NCBI GenBank assembly: GCA_965216195.1 | Contig: OZ244151.1 | Location: 992,001 to 1,056,000, forward strand | Reading direction: 5' to 3' | Length of the DNA: 64,000 bases | Source: Aridibacter sp965216195 | GTDB lineage: Bacteria > Acidobacteriota > Blastocatellia > Pyrinomonadales > Pyrinomonadaceae | In this document: one piece after another, positions 42,444 through 50,580 of the stretch | Numbering within the stretch: the first letter of the stretch is position 1 | How the letters are laid out: every line of letters begins with the position of its first letter | Made by a program: the position numbers and the translations under genes | The notes under the pieces: model-generated | Databases searched by the model: none | What the model was told of the DNA's origin: nothing | Seen by the model: the letters and a program-made list of their open reading frames with translations, nothing else

Positions 42444-43322
42444 TTATTCGACGTTTTGAACTTGCTCGCGAATCTTTTCAATATCTGCTTTGAGCGAAAG
42501 CGCAGCTTCCTTAACCGTCATATTCTGAGTTTTTGAGCCAACAGTGTTTGCTTCGCGATTTAGCTCCTGGGTCAAAAAATCGAGCCTCTTACCAACGGCT
42601 TCTTCTTCTTCAAGAATCGAAGAAAATTGATCCACGTGGCTTTTTAGCCTTGTTATTTCTTCAGAAATATCACCTTTATCGGAGAGGTAGGCCACTTCTT
42701 GCGCGAGGCGAGCTTGATCGAGCTCTATTTCCACATCTGATTTTGAAAGTAGTTTTTCTAAACGGGTTTTGAGACGTTCGAAATACTCGGCTGAGACGTT
42801 TTCACTTTCCTTTTCAATCACCGGGATCGTCGATTCGATGTTTCCGAGGAGAGTCTGAAACTCGGTTTTTAGTGAATCGCCTTCCTTAATTCTCATTGCT
42901 TCAAGGTTGTTCAGTGCGTTTATTATCGCTTTTCTTATTCCTTCTGCAAATTCTTCGCTGAGATCGTCTTTTTTTGTCTGGAGAGCATTTGGCAATCTCG
43001 CAATCATGTTTATGTCAGGTTCACCGGAGAGTAAAAATTCTCTCTGCATTTCCTTCAACGCTTCTAAGTAACCTGAAATCAGAGGTCGATTGAGTTCATA
43101 CAAAGTATCGCCTGTTTTCTCATACTGGAGATTTATTTCGACCCGTCCACGAGTTAGCCGCTCGGAAATGAGCTTTTTGATTTCTGCTTCGAGCGGTTGC
43201 AGCTCGGAGGATAGGCGCAGCTTAATATCGAGGAAACGGTTGTTTACTGTTTTGAGCTCAGCCGATACGTTGAAGTTTTTGCCAGACGCTTCTCCGCGTC
43301 CGAAACCGGTCATTGATTTCAT
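42444..43322 (-). CDS. yicC: YicC/YloC-family endoribonuclease
   Basis: A 292-aa protein of the YicC family; members are reported endoribonucleases. The invariant N-terminus MKSMTGFGRGEA is present, followed by ELKTVNNRFLDIKLRLS. The C-terminal DUF1732 block has EITRLKSHVDQFSSIL and GKRLDFLTQELNREANTVGSK. A coiled-coil-like central region lies between. It reads towards gmk-rpoZ rather than with them, with the HExxH gene between. Confidence 0.95.
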   Translation of the reverse strand: MKSMTGFGRGEASGKNFNVSAELKTVNNRFLDIKLRLSSELQPLEAEIKKLISERLTRGRVEINLQYEKTGDTLYELNRPLISGYLEALKEMQREFLLSGEPDINMIARLPNALQTKKDDLSEEFAEGIRKAIINALNNLEAMRIKEGDSLKTEFQTLLGNIESTIPVIEKESENVSAEYFERLKTRLEKLLSKSDVEIELDQARLAQEVAYLSDKGDISEEITRLKSHVDQFSSILEEEEAVGKRLDFLTQELNREANTVGSKTQNMTVKEAALSLKADIEKIREQVQNVE

Positions 43323-43337
43323 AATTTATTGTTGATT

Positions 43338-44432
43338 CTAAATTCCAATTCGCATTCCGGTAATCCAGTCCAACCATCGATATTTTAATGCTTTCGGTGA
43401 TAAGTGTTCGGTTATTCCGACTCCCTTTCGTGGTTTACCATCGTTTAGCGAGAGTGTGATTTCGCTTAAAAAGCGCATATAAAAAAAAGAGGATTCGATA
43501 ACTTCGTTTTGCTTCACAGTTAACTTACCAATCTCCGGCGAGTAAATTTTGAGGCGTCCGGGATAGCGCAACCCATACATATTTCTCGAGAAATCAGCGC
43601 CTTCCGATTCAGCATAACTCTCAAAAAGATCGTCATCCTTTGATATGTAGAGTTTGGTCGTCGCTTTTTCAGCTCCAAGTTCGTTATAACGAAAGAAGAC
43701 CGCCGTTGCATCGGGGAAGTGGACCCGACCCTTCTGCCAACTTCTAACAATATCAGGCAGCCAGCGGTCATCGGAGTTATTGTCGTGAAAACCGGTGCCG
43801 CGAAAATTCACTTCGTCGCGTTTGATTCCCTCTTTGTTTATGATTCTAATGCGTCCGGTAACGTCGGATCTGGGAGCGGCGAGATTCCAACGGTGTCCGC
43901 TTGGAATTTCAGCTTTGGGTTTACCACTTTGAAAATCACTTTCAATTAAAAGCCACTCGAAGTCCGCTTTAATAACCGCTTTGCTGTCAATTTTTAGATC
44001 GAGCGAAATGAAATAGCCGTTTCCATAGGGCGCGGAAGTATATTTAAAGAAGTTGTTTCCGATTTGGCATTCGGGTGCATCGGGACTCGCGGAAAAGTCC
44101 GCCGCGTCAAATTCTTCTACTACTCGATAAACCGGCTTTCCATCACGATAATATACAAATGCAATTGCGGGAAAGGTCTTGCGGGTCGAGTGACCATTCG
44201 TAGTGTGAAGCTCGGCGATCTTGTCATTTCCAGCATGAGAATTATATTTTGGCGAGAATATATAATTGTCTAAAAACATAACCACCACCGCTTCAGAACC
44301 GTCGTCGCTCAACGCATCAAAATACCACCATTCATAGCCTGCCGGACTTTTCTTTGGTCGCCACGTATCTGCGGAGACACTCGAAGAAAATGCAAATTTC
44401 TCCTGAAAGGTTTTGTTTGGGCTATCGGTCAT
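43338..44432 (-). CDS. CrtC-like (hydroxyneurosporene synthase) lipocalin-fold protein
   Basis: A 364-aa protein resembling carotenoid 1,2-hydratase. The N-terminal SPAGYEWWYFDALSDDGSEAV and the central EVNFRGTGFHDNNSDDRWLPD (typically GxGYHDHNWG in CrtC) are the recognisable blocks; several beta strands suggest the double-lipocalin fold. The second histidine and tryptophan of the usual DHNW are replaced by NNSD, so catalysis may differ or be absent. No other carotenoid genes are nearby. It reads with yicC but is 16 bases upstream, so co-transcription is possible. Confidence 0.75.
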   Translation of the reverse strand: MTDSPNKTFQEKFAFSSSVSADTWRPKKSPAGYEWWYFDALSDDGSEAVVVMFLDNYIFSPKYNSHAGNDKIAELHTTNGHSTRKTFPAIAFVYYRDGKPVYRVVEEFDAADFSASPDAPECQIGNNFFKYTSAPYGNGYFISLDLKIDSKAVIKADFEWLLIESDFQSGKPKAEIPSGHRWNLAAPRSDVTGRIRIINKEGIKRDEVNFRGTGFHDNNSDDRWLPDIVRSWQKGRVHFPDATAVFFRYNELGAEKATTKLYISKDDDLFESYAESEGADFSRNMYGLRYPGRLKIYSPEIGKLTVKQNEVIESSFFYMRFLSEITLSLNDGKPRKGVGITEHLSPKALKYRWLDWITGMRIGI

Positions 44433-44529
44433 AATTGATGTGTGTTTCGCCGTGTGCGGGGCATCAAAAGCATCTCAAACTTTTTGATTCGGTGCAACAG
44501 ACAGACTTTAGAACGAACTAAACCCGCGT

Positions 44530-45027
44530 GTGCTTGAACGTCCGCCATATATCTGCTCAAATAGCGGCGTGAAAATCTTCATCGACATATTCGACCGGCG
44601 TTTTAACGAGCTTGATTTCCGCACGCGCAAGCTTATTGAGAAAGTTCCTTACAGCACACTTTTCGCAAAGCGTCAAAACGATCTGAGCTTACGCACATGC
44701 GGTGAACATTTGTTAAGGAGCGCCGGCAAAGTTGAACAAACCTTTGGGGGAATTACGACACGCCTTTGGGATGATCCGTTTGAATGGACGCTCGCGGAGG
44801 AATTGTCTACGGCTGAGAAAATCGTCGCTTATCTGGACGAGGTCGTGGAAACACGCAGAATGGGGTTTAATCTATTGACCTCAGACGAGGATCTCGCAAA
44901 AAAAATGCCGGCTCCCGAAGAACTAAAACCAGTTTTTGAGATACTGCTTGAAACGCTCGTCTCCGCCGAGAAACATCTTGCTTTGGCAGAATACGAGAGC
45001 AGGCAGCTTAGACTTGATTTTGAATGA
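44530..45027 (+). CDS. Small helical protein of unknown function
   Basis: A 165-aa, mostly helical soluble protein beginning with GTG. Visible are FRTRKLIEKVPYSTLFAKR, LSLRTCGEHLLRSAGKVEQTFGG and WDDPFEWTLAEELSTAEKIV. The helix order and the EHLLRSAG segment recall DinB-like bundles, but the metal-binding histidines are not all evident. No family is claimed. It precedes the zinc-ribbon gene by 66 bases on the same strand. Confidence 0.6.
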   Translation: MLERPPYICSNSGVKIFIDIFDRRFNELDFRTRKLIEKVPYSTLFAKRQNDLSLRTCGEHLLRSAGKVEQTFGGITTRLWDDPFEWTLAEELSTAEKIVAYLDEVVETRRMGFNLLTSDEDLAKKMPAPEELKPVFEILLETLVSAEKHLALAEYESRQLRLDFE

Positions 45028-45093
45028 ACTCTCAGCGATAGTTTAGCGTAATCTTTGTGTCTGCGGAATAAGAAGAAAAACAGGGAAACTTTT

Positions 45094-45651
45094 ATGTATT
45101 GTCCAAGATGCGGCGAAGAGCAGGGATCAGAACAACTTCGATTTTGTCCAAAATGCGGCCTGCCGATGGGATTAGTTGCTCAACTTATCGCAAATGGCGG
45201 TTCGCTACCGCAGTTGCAGGAGCTTTTGGGAAAGAAAAAGATTTTCACTAAGCGGAATGGTGTGATCTTCAGTCTATTTTGGTTTATTTTATTTGTTCCA
45301 TTTGGAGCTGCGATCTGGGGTGTTTTGGAAGTCGAGGAGTTAGCAGCTCTTTCGGCAGTATTCGGCGTATTTAGTTCAATATTGATATTTTTGTTTTCGT
45401 TGTTTTTCCTCCCCTCAGCGAAAACCTATTATTCGGATACAGCGACCGCAGTTGAAAGCATTCCGACAGTAAACGAACTTTCCGGCGGACAGAATCAACA
45501 AAATGCTTTGCCTCCTCAGCAAGGCCAAACCGCTCAAGAATATGTTTCACCGGGGGCGGGAATGTGGAAGGCTCCTGATACAGGGGAGTTAGCCCAGCCT
45601 GGGAGTGTTACGGAGGGAACGACAAAACTTCTGGAAAAAGATGACGTTTAG
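45094..45651 (+). CDS. Zinc-ribbon membrane protein
   Basis: A 185-aa protein. ATG at 45094 directly starts the zinc ribbon MYCPRCGEEQ...RFCPKCG, with four cysteines in two CxxC pairs. Two hydrophobic helices follow (VIFSLFWFILFVPFGAAIWGVL and ALSAVFGVFSSILIFLFSLFFL), then a Gln/Pro/Gly-rich tail. Proteins of this layout are common in Acidobacteriota; the function is unknown. It is convergent with the lipoprotein gene, overlapping it by 4 bases. Confidence 0.75.
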   Translation: MYCPRCGEEQGSEQLRFCPKCGLPMGLVAQLIANGGSLPQLQELLGKKKIFTKRNGVIFSLFWFILFVPFGAAIWGVLEVEELAALSAVFGVFSSILIFLFSLFFLPSAKTYYSDTATAVESIPTVNELSGGQNQQNALPPQQGQTAQEYVSPGAGMWKAPDTGELAQPGSVTEGTTKLLEKDDV

Positions 45652-46154
45652 CTGCTCAGATCTTTTTTCATTTTTTCAAACTCTTTCTCTGTAAAAAGTG
45701 CGATCTTCCAGCTGCCATCAACCCTCACGAATTTTAGCTTATCCCAGTCATTTCTTTTCGGATCTTTAAGTTCCAGAGTAGCTTCGTCACCTTCAATTGT
45801 TTCGTTGCGCACCTCGGGCAAAACTTTGAGGGTTTCCTCATCTTCTTGAGTCACTGCTTTGAAAAAGGACGTGTTTTGCGTTTTTGCCATTAGCTCAAAC
45901 GTTTTAACCGAACTCGCACTAAGCAATCTTTTGATCGCGTCTTCATCTTTCGCCTTAACCGCCGCGACAAACTTTTCTACGGCTTCAGTTGGTGACTTGA
46001 CCGCATCCGCTTTATCATCTAAATCTTTCTTTACTCTCGATTCGGGGCTTTTTGCAGCATTTCTTGCCTTTGTTTTCTTAGCCTCGGGCTCTAGAGAACA
46101 TCCCGGAAGCCCTGTGGCTAAAACTAACAGGAAAAATAAGCGCGCATATTTCAT
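45648..46154 (-). CDS. Lipoprotein with DUF4878-like domain
   Basis: A 168-aa lipoprotein (signal MKYARLFFLLVLATGLPGC, lipobox LPGC). A Lys-rich linker leads to SPTEAVEKFVAAVKAKDEDAIKRLL, the usual opening of DUF4878/NTF2-like proteins, and ends in DKLKFVRVDGSWKIALF. The function is unknown. It lies 15 bases downstream of the gamma-glutamyltransferase gene on the same strand. Confidence 0.75.
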   Translation of the reverse strand: MKYARLFFLLVLATGLPGCSLEPEAKKTKARNAAKSPESRVKKDLDDKADAVKSPTEAVEKFVAAVKAKDEDAIKRLLSASSVKTFELMAKTQNTSFFKAVTQEDEETLKVLPEVRNETIEGDEATLELKDPKRNDWDKLKFVRVDGSWKIALFTEKEFEKMKKDLSS

Positions 46155-46169
46155 AAGTTTTCTTCGTCC

Positions 46170-47891
46170 TTAATAGCCAATTGCTACTCCGTCGCTTCGC
46201 GAATCAATCGCACCGAGCTTGACCCCATCTTCGTCAATAGCAATTGCTGTCGCTGACGCGAGCGTTCGGGCTTTTGTCCTAAATGCGTGACCGTATTTCG
46301 TCAGAATAGCCCTTGTATCATTCGACATGCCGTATGGTTCCCACATTATGTGGTCGGGAAGCCACTGATGATGAATTCTGGGGGCGTCGAGCGCCTGCTG
46401 AATGTTCATCCCGTGATCGATCATGTTGATGGTCGATTGCAGAACTGAGGTTATTATTCTCGGTCCGCCGCGGGCTCCCAGTGCAAACCAGAAACTGCCA
46501 TCTTTTCTCATGACAATTGTCGGTGTCATCGATGAAAGTGGACGTCTTTTCGCGCCGACTTTATTTCTTTCACCCTGCACGAGTCCGAACAGATTTGGTT
46601 TTCCGGGACGAGCAGCGAAATCGTCCATCTCGTCGTTTAACAAAACCCCGGTGCCCTTTGCCGTCACTGCCGATCCGTAGATATTGTTGATCGTATATGT
46701 GTTGGAAACGACCGTGCCATCCTTGTCTACAACCGTATAATGAGTCGTGTCCAAAGATTCTTTGCCCGACAATTTTCCTGGTTTTATCACACTGCTTTTT
46801 GATGCACGGCTTAAATCGATTGACTTGCCCCGCTCGATGGCGTACTGCTTTCGGGTCAGGCGATAAGTAGGAATCTGAGAAAAATCAGGATCGCCCATAT
46901 ACTCGGAACGATCGGCGAACGCGCGTCTCATAGACTCGGCAAGGAGATGATATTTTGCTGCGGAATTATGACCGAGTTTGTCCAGATCATATCGCTCGAG
47001 CATATTTAGAATTTGGATCAAAACGATTCCGCCCGATGATGGCGGCGGCATCGAAACGATCTCGTGCCCACGATAGTTTCCGCGTACGGGAACTCTCTCT
47101 TTTACAACGTAGTTTTTTAAATCACGAAGCGTGATCAAACCGTTATTTCGCTGCATATCTCGGGCAATCAAGCGCGCTGTTTTTCCCTGGTAAAACTCTT
47201 TCGCGCCATGTTTTTTCATACGGGCGAGCGTTTCTGCGAGATCGGGTTGTTTGAATAAATCGCCCTCGCGATAATAGTTTCCATTATTTAGAAAGATTCG
47301 TTTGCTATCCTCATATTTTCCGAGATTTTCCTTGTATGCAACAAACAAACGGGCAAGTCTGTGACTTAAAACGTAGCCTTCTTCCGCGAGTTTCCTGGCG
47401 GGCTCGATAAGGTCCTTCCAGCTGACCTTTCCAGAACCGTATTTCTTATGAGCGTAATCAAAACCAGCCGGCGTTCCGGGCACCCCGGCTGCGCGGTATC
47501 CAATCACAGAGCCGCCTTCACCCTTTATCAGCTCACCATTTTTATCGACGTAAACGTCACGATGTGCCTTTGCCGGCGCCATTTCACGATAATCGATCGA
47601 CGTAAATTTTCCATCTTTTGTGCGGATCACCATAAAACCGCCGCCGCCGAGATTTCCCGCTTCAGGATAAACAACGGCAAGCGCGAGCCCGACGGCAATC
47701 GCTGCATCCACGGCGTTTCCGCCTTTTTTCATTACTTCTACGCCGACTTTTGAAGCGAGCTCGTGTTGCGACGCGACCATTCCGTTTTTTGCGCGGACGG
47801 GTTCGCTCGTGGCAGCAAGAGTTTCAAGACACGTCGCGAAGAAAACGACGAACAGCAATAAGCTCAATCCCTTGTTTCTTAAAAAAGTCAT
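46170..47891 (-). CDS. ggt: Gamma-glutamyltransferase
   Basis: A 573-aa exported Ntn-hydrolase that removes the gamma-glutamyl group of glutathione. It has a signal peptide (LSLLLFVVFFATCLETLAA). The autocleavage site giving the nucleophilic threonine is LDTTHYTVVDKDGTVVSNTY. Other family blocks: MVASQHELASKVGVEVMKKGGNAVDAA, GNLGGGGFMVIR, MPPPSSGGIVL and SSMTPTIV..D. It is complete, with the heterodimer formed after self-processing in the periplasm. Confidence 0.95.
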   Translation of the reverse strand: MTFLRNKGLSLLLFVVFFATCLETLAATSEPVRAKNGMVASQHELASKVGVEVMKKGGNAVDAAIAVGLALAVVYPEAGNLGGGGFMVIRTKDGKFTSIDYREMAPAKAHRDVYVDKNGELIKGEGGSVIGYRAAGVPGTPAGFDYAHKKYGSGKVSWKDLIEPARKLAEEGYVLSHRLARLFVAYKENLGKYEDSKRIFLNNGNYYREGDLFKQPDLAETLARMKKHGAKEFYQGKTARLIARDMQRNNGLITLRDLKNYVVKERVPVRGNYRGHEIVSMPPPSSGGIVLIQILNMLERYDLDKLGHNSAAKYHLLAESMRRAFADRSEYMGDPDFSQIPTYRLTRKQYAIERGKSIDLSRASKSSVIKPGKLSGKESLDTTHYTVVDKDGTVVSNTYTINNIYGSAVTAKGTGVLLNDEMDDFAARPGKPNLFGLVQGERNKVGAKRRPLSSMTPTIVMRKDGSFWFALGARGGPRIITSVLQSTINMIDHGMNIQQALDAPRIHHQWLPDHIMWEPYGMSNDTRAILTKYGHAFRTKARTLASATAIAIDEDGVKLGAIDSRSDGVAIGY

Positions 47892-47986
47892 AACTCGCTC
47901 GACTAAAATTAGATTTCTGAACTATAACACAAACTAATCTCGGGAAAACAGAGCCCCGAGATATGTAATTGTTGTGATTGTTTGTC

Positions 47987-48922
47987 TTAGAGAGCCTGAA
48001 TTCGAATTACGTAGCTGCAGATTACGACCGGATCTCCGGGGTTTATCGAAATTCTTTGTCCTAAAGGAAGTTCGGTATTGTTTAATATTGCGGGGTTTTT
48101 ACCTTCGTTGATAAGCGAATAATTTCCGGCGCCATCTAAAATTAGGACCGCATGACGTCGGCTAATTTCAGGGTCGCCAGCCAAAACGATATCGACTGGT
48201 TTTGACTTTGAACCACGCCCTATGACGATTTCATTTTGGTAAATCGGAATTGAATTTTGTCGTACATTTTCACGCCAGATTTCAAGATTATATAAATGCT
48301 TGTGGCGACTTGTGACCCGCGTCATTTCTTCCTCGTCGCTTTCGACGGGCTGGTTTACGGCATTTGTTGTGGAAGTCGGCATGTTGTGCCCGCTCTGAGT
48401 GAAATTTGGCGGGGGAGGGACCGGCGCGGGATTACTCGCGACGGGTTGGGGCGCAGGATTGGATAAATTCGGTTTGTGTCGAGCAAAAACGTCAGTTTTG
48501 TTCGTTTCTTCTTCGTCCCAAGAATGCTGAACGAGAATCTCGCCCTCCTCCAGGGTTCCATCAACCCGTAGTTCAATCGCAAATGATTTGGTTTTGAGCT
48601 TCTTCTTTCCGGCGATTTCACGAGCACGTTCAGCGAGTATGTGGTAGAGACCTTGCTCAAGACCCCGTCGCTTGGCACCCTGCCAATCCTTATCATCGCT
48701 TTCGCTCAGGAAAATAATATATTCCGTAGGGATCAGCGTTGTGCCCTGAGGAAGCGGGACCATTTCGCGCTGCATCACATCTTCGACCTCGCGAGCAATG
48801 TCGACGATAAATTCTTCGGCCTGGCTGCGTGGTTTGATCTGGGCGTCGCGAGCCGCCTGTTCTAAAACAGTTTCAGCGCTTTCGCCATCAATCCAACGTC
48901 TTACCTTGTCTAACACACTCAA
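47987..48922 (-). CDS. FhaA-type protein: DUF3662 plus C-terminal FHA domain
   Basis: A 311-aa cytoplasmic adaptor. The N-terminal ~130 residues (VEDVMQREMVPLPQGTTLIPTEY, RRGLEQGLYHILAERARE) match the DUF3662 domain of mycobacterial FhaA. A proline-rich linker follows, then an FHA domain (about 225-311) with IVIGRGSKSKPVDIVLAGDPEIS, RRHAV and LINEGKNPAILNN; the GR, S and RRH residues for phosphothreonine binding are present, although the usual N-G pair is NP/NN. FhaA recognises phosphorylated partners of the kinase PknB. It follows the STPK gene by 11 bases on the same strand. Confidence 0.88.
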   Translation of the reverse strand: MSVLDKVRRWIDGESAETVLEQAARDAQIKPRSQAEEFIVDIAREVEDVMQREMVPLPQGTTLIPTEYIIFLSESDDKDWQGAKRRGLEQGLYHILAERAREIAGKKKLKTKSFAIELRVDGTLEEGEILVQHSWDEEETNKTDVFARHKPNLSNPAPQPVASNPAPVPPPPNFTQSGHNMPTSTTNAVNQPVESDEEEMTRVTSRHKHLYNLEIWRENVRQNSIPIYQNEIVIGRGSKSKPVDIVLAGDPEISRRHAVLILDGAGNYSLINEGKNPAILNNTELPLGQRISINPGDPVVICSYVIRIQAL

Positions 48923-48933
48923 AAAGTTTGCTC

Positions 48934-50430
48934 CTATTCATCGAGGTCGATGTATCGCCCATATGCCCAACCGCTGTCCGCAAAACCGGGATCACTTTTG
49001 GGGCGTCCGTGCTCGATGATTACAATTTGATACCAATTATTCTCGATATTTACAACCTCGATTCTTGAGTTTTTTGTAACCAACCCAATGGGTGTGTTTC
49101 CTGTAGTCGGCGCAGAGCGCAAGTTAATATCTGTCGTCGCTGTACCCATTTTTTTGCTTACTCCAAAGATCGATAAACCGTTGCGCGAGAGGTAGCTATA
49201 GGTTGCGTAAAGACTCCCGGCAAAGAGCGCAAGAAGAATCATGAAGACCCCGGCAATTCGCATAAAGCTGCGTTTTTGGGTTTTAACGGGAGGATCAGGC
49301 GACGCCGTCGGTCGATCATCTTCGATTGGTTGAGGAGGAACGCGTTTTGGTTTTAACAAGGGATCATTCTTATTTACTTCGACAACCAATGGCGGATGTT
49401 GGCCCACGGTGACATGGGGTTTCAACTTTAGTTCGCGAGACGTATCAAACTTTGGTTTTAACGGAGCGTTTGGACTGTAACCGGCAGCGATTTGCGGCTG
49501 CGGGGCGAGATTATTCCTTGGCGATATCACGGTTTGTGTTGTCGCTTCGTCGTCCAGAAGTCTAAGTTTTGAAAGTTCCTCCCAAAATTCGTTCACGTTC
49601 TGAAATCGATTGCGAGGGTCTTTTTGGGTCGCGCGATTGAGAACTTTTACCAAATTCTCAGCCCAAACTTCGCGTCGAAACGCGTGGGGAAGTTCGGTTA
49701 CCGGCTGACCCGCGAAAAACCGCGGGGAAGCGCCGGTGAAAAGCACATAGGCGGACTTGGCTATTGAATAGACGTCGGCAGCTGGCGTAAGCTTTGCAAA
49801 CGCAAGGCTTTGGGTGTCGCCGGCGAGCGCCGGGCTATGCTCCGGCGGCGAATAAATATTTGTTCCGACGCGCGTGATCGGAGAGGTCATCTGCGAAAAA
49901 CGCGCAACTCCAAAATCTCCAATTTTCACGACCTTTTTGTTTTCCGTGAGCAAAAGGTTTTGCGGCTTGATATCCCTGTGAATAATCTCCTTTTCATGTG
50001 CGTGGGCGATTCCAGCGCAGACCTGTTCGAGAAAATTCAGACAATCGCTGACGCTCAAACTTTCATTTTTACAGAGCTTTGCCAAATCGCCGCCCGGCAT
50101 ATACTCAAGTACGAGGTAGTGAAAGACCGTTCCATCAAGGTCGCGAGCGGTTCCGTGGCCTAAGCGGCTGATAATATTCGGGTGTCTTACGCGGTCGAGG
50201 GCTATCGCTTCATTTTGGAAATTTTCAACGAGAGTTTGCTCAAGATCTAAATCGAGGTCATTTTGCATAAAGACGTTAAGTGCTTTAATCACAACGTATT
50301 CATGGGCCGATTCGGCCGCCGCGAGGACGTCTTTTGCAATGTAAATTTCCGCGTAGGAGCCACGGCCGAGCAATTTCAATATTTCGTATCGGTCGTTGAG
50401 GCGGCAATTTTGAAGTTTTAGGTCTTTCAT
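48934..50430 (-). CDS. Transmembrane Ser/Thr protein kinase with extracytoplasmic SH3b domain
   Basis: A 498-aa receptor-like kinase. The kinase domain has the glycine loop LGRGSYAEIY (21-30), the catalytic K49, HRDIKPQN (151-158) and GDFGVARF (171-178), with an activation loop containing TSPITRVGTNIYSPPEH. After a proline-rich linker, a transmembrane helix (GVFMILLALFAGSLYATYSYL, about 399-419) leads to a bacterial SH3-like domain (INLRSAPTTGNTPIGLV, NNWYQIVII) facing the periplasm, where it may bind peptidoglycan. It lacks PASTA repeats. It precedes the FHA gene; the PP2C phosphatase at 61579 is a likely antagonist. Confidence 0.93.
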   Translation of the reverse strand: MKDLKLQNCRLNDRYEILKLLGRGSYAEIYIAKDVLAAAESAHEYVVIKALNVFMQNDLDLDLEQTLVENFQNEAIALDRVRHPNIISRLGHGTARDLDGTVFHYLVLEYMPGGDLAKLCKNESLSVSDCLNFLEQVCAGIAHAHEKEIIHRDIKPQNLLLTENKKVVKIGDFGVARFSQMTSPITRVGTNIYSPPEHSPALAGDTQSLAFAKLTPAADVYSIAKSAYVLFTGASPRFFAGQPVTELPHAFRREVWAENLVKVLNRATQKDPRNRFQNVNEFWEELSKLRLLDDEATTQTVISPRNNLAPQPQIAAGYSPNAPLKPKFDTSRELKLKPHVTVGQHPPLVVEVNKNDPLLKPKRVPPQPIEDDRPTASPDPPVKTQKRSFMRIAGVFMILLALFAGSLYATYSYLSRNGLSIFGVSKKMGTATTDINLRSAPTTGNTPIGLVTKNSRIEVVNIENNWYQIVIIEHGRPKSDPGFADSGWAYGRYIDLDE

Positions 50431-50580
50431 CCGGGTTAAAACATTCGCATTATATCAAACCGAATGCCTTTAAACTTCTTACGACAAACGGGATCTTAAG
50501 TTCGTAGATAAATTCGTAGATAAAAAAAGGAGCAACCGCGCCTGCGCACGATCGCCCCGTTTTGCCTGTGAGTGGTAGAG

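Noticed and set aside
43338..44432. Genuine carotenoid hydratase
   Set aside because: The DHNW-type motif is altered and no carotenoid genes are nearby, so only fold-level similarity is claimed.
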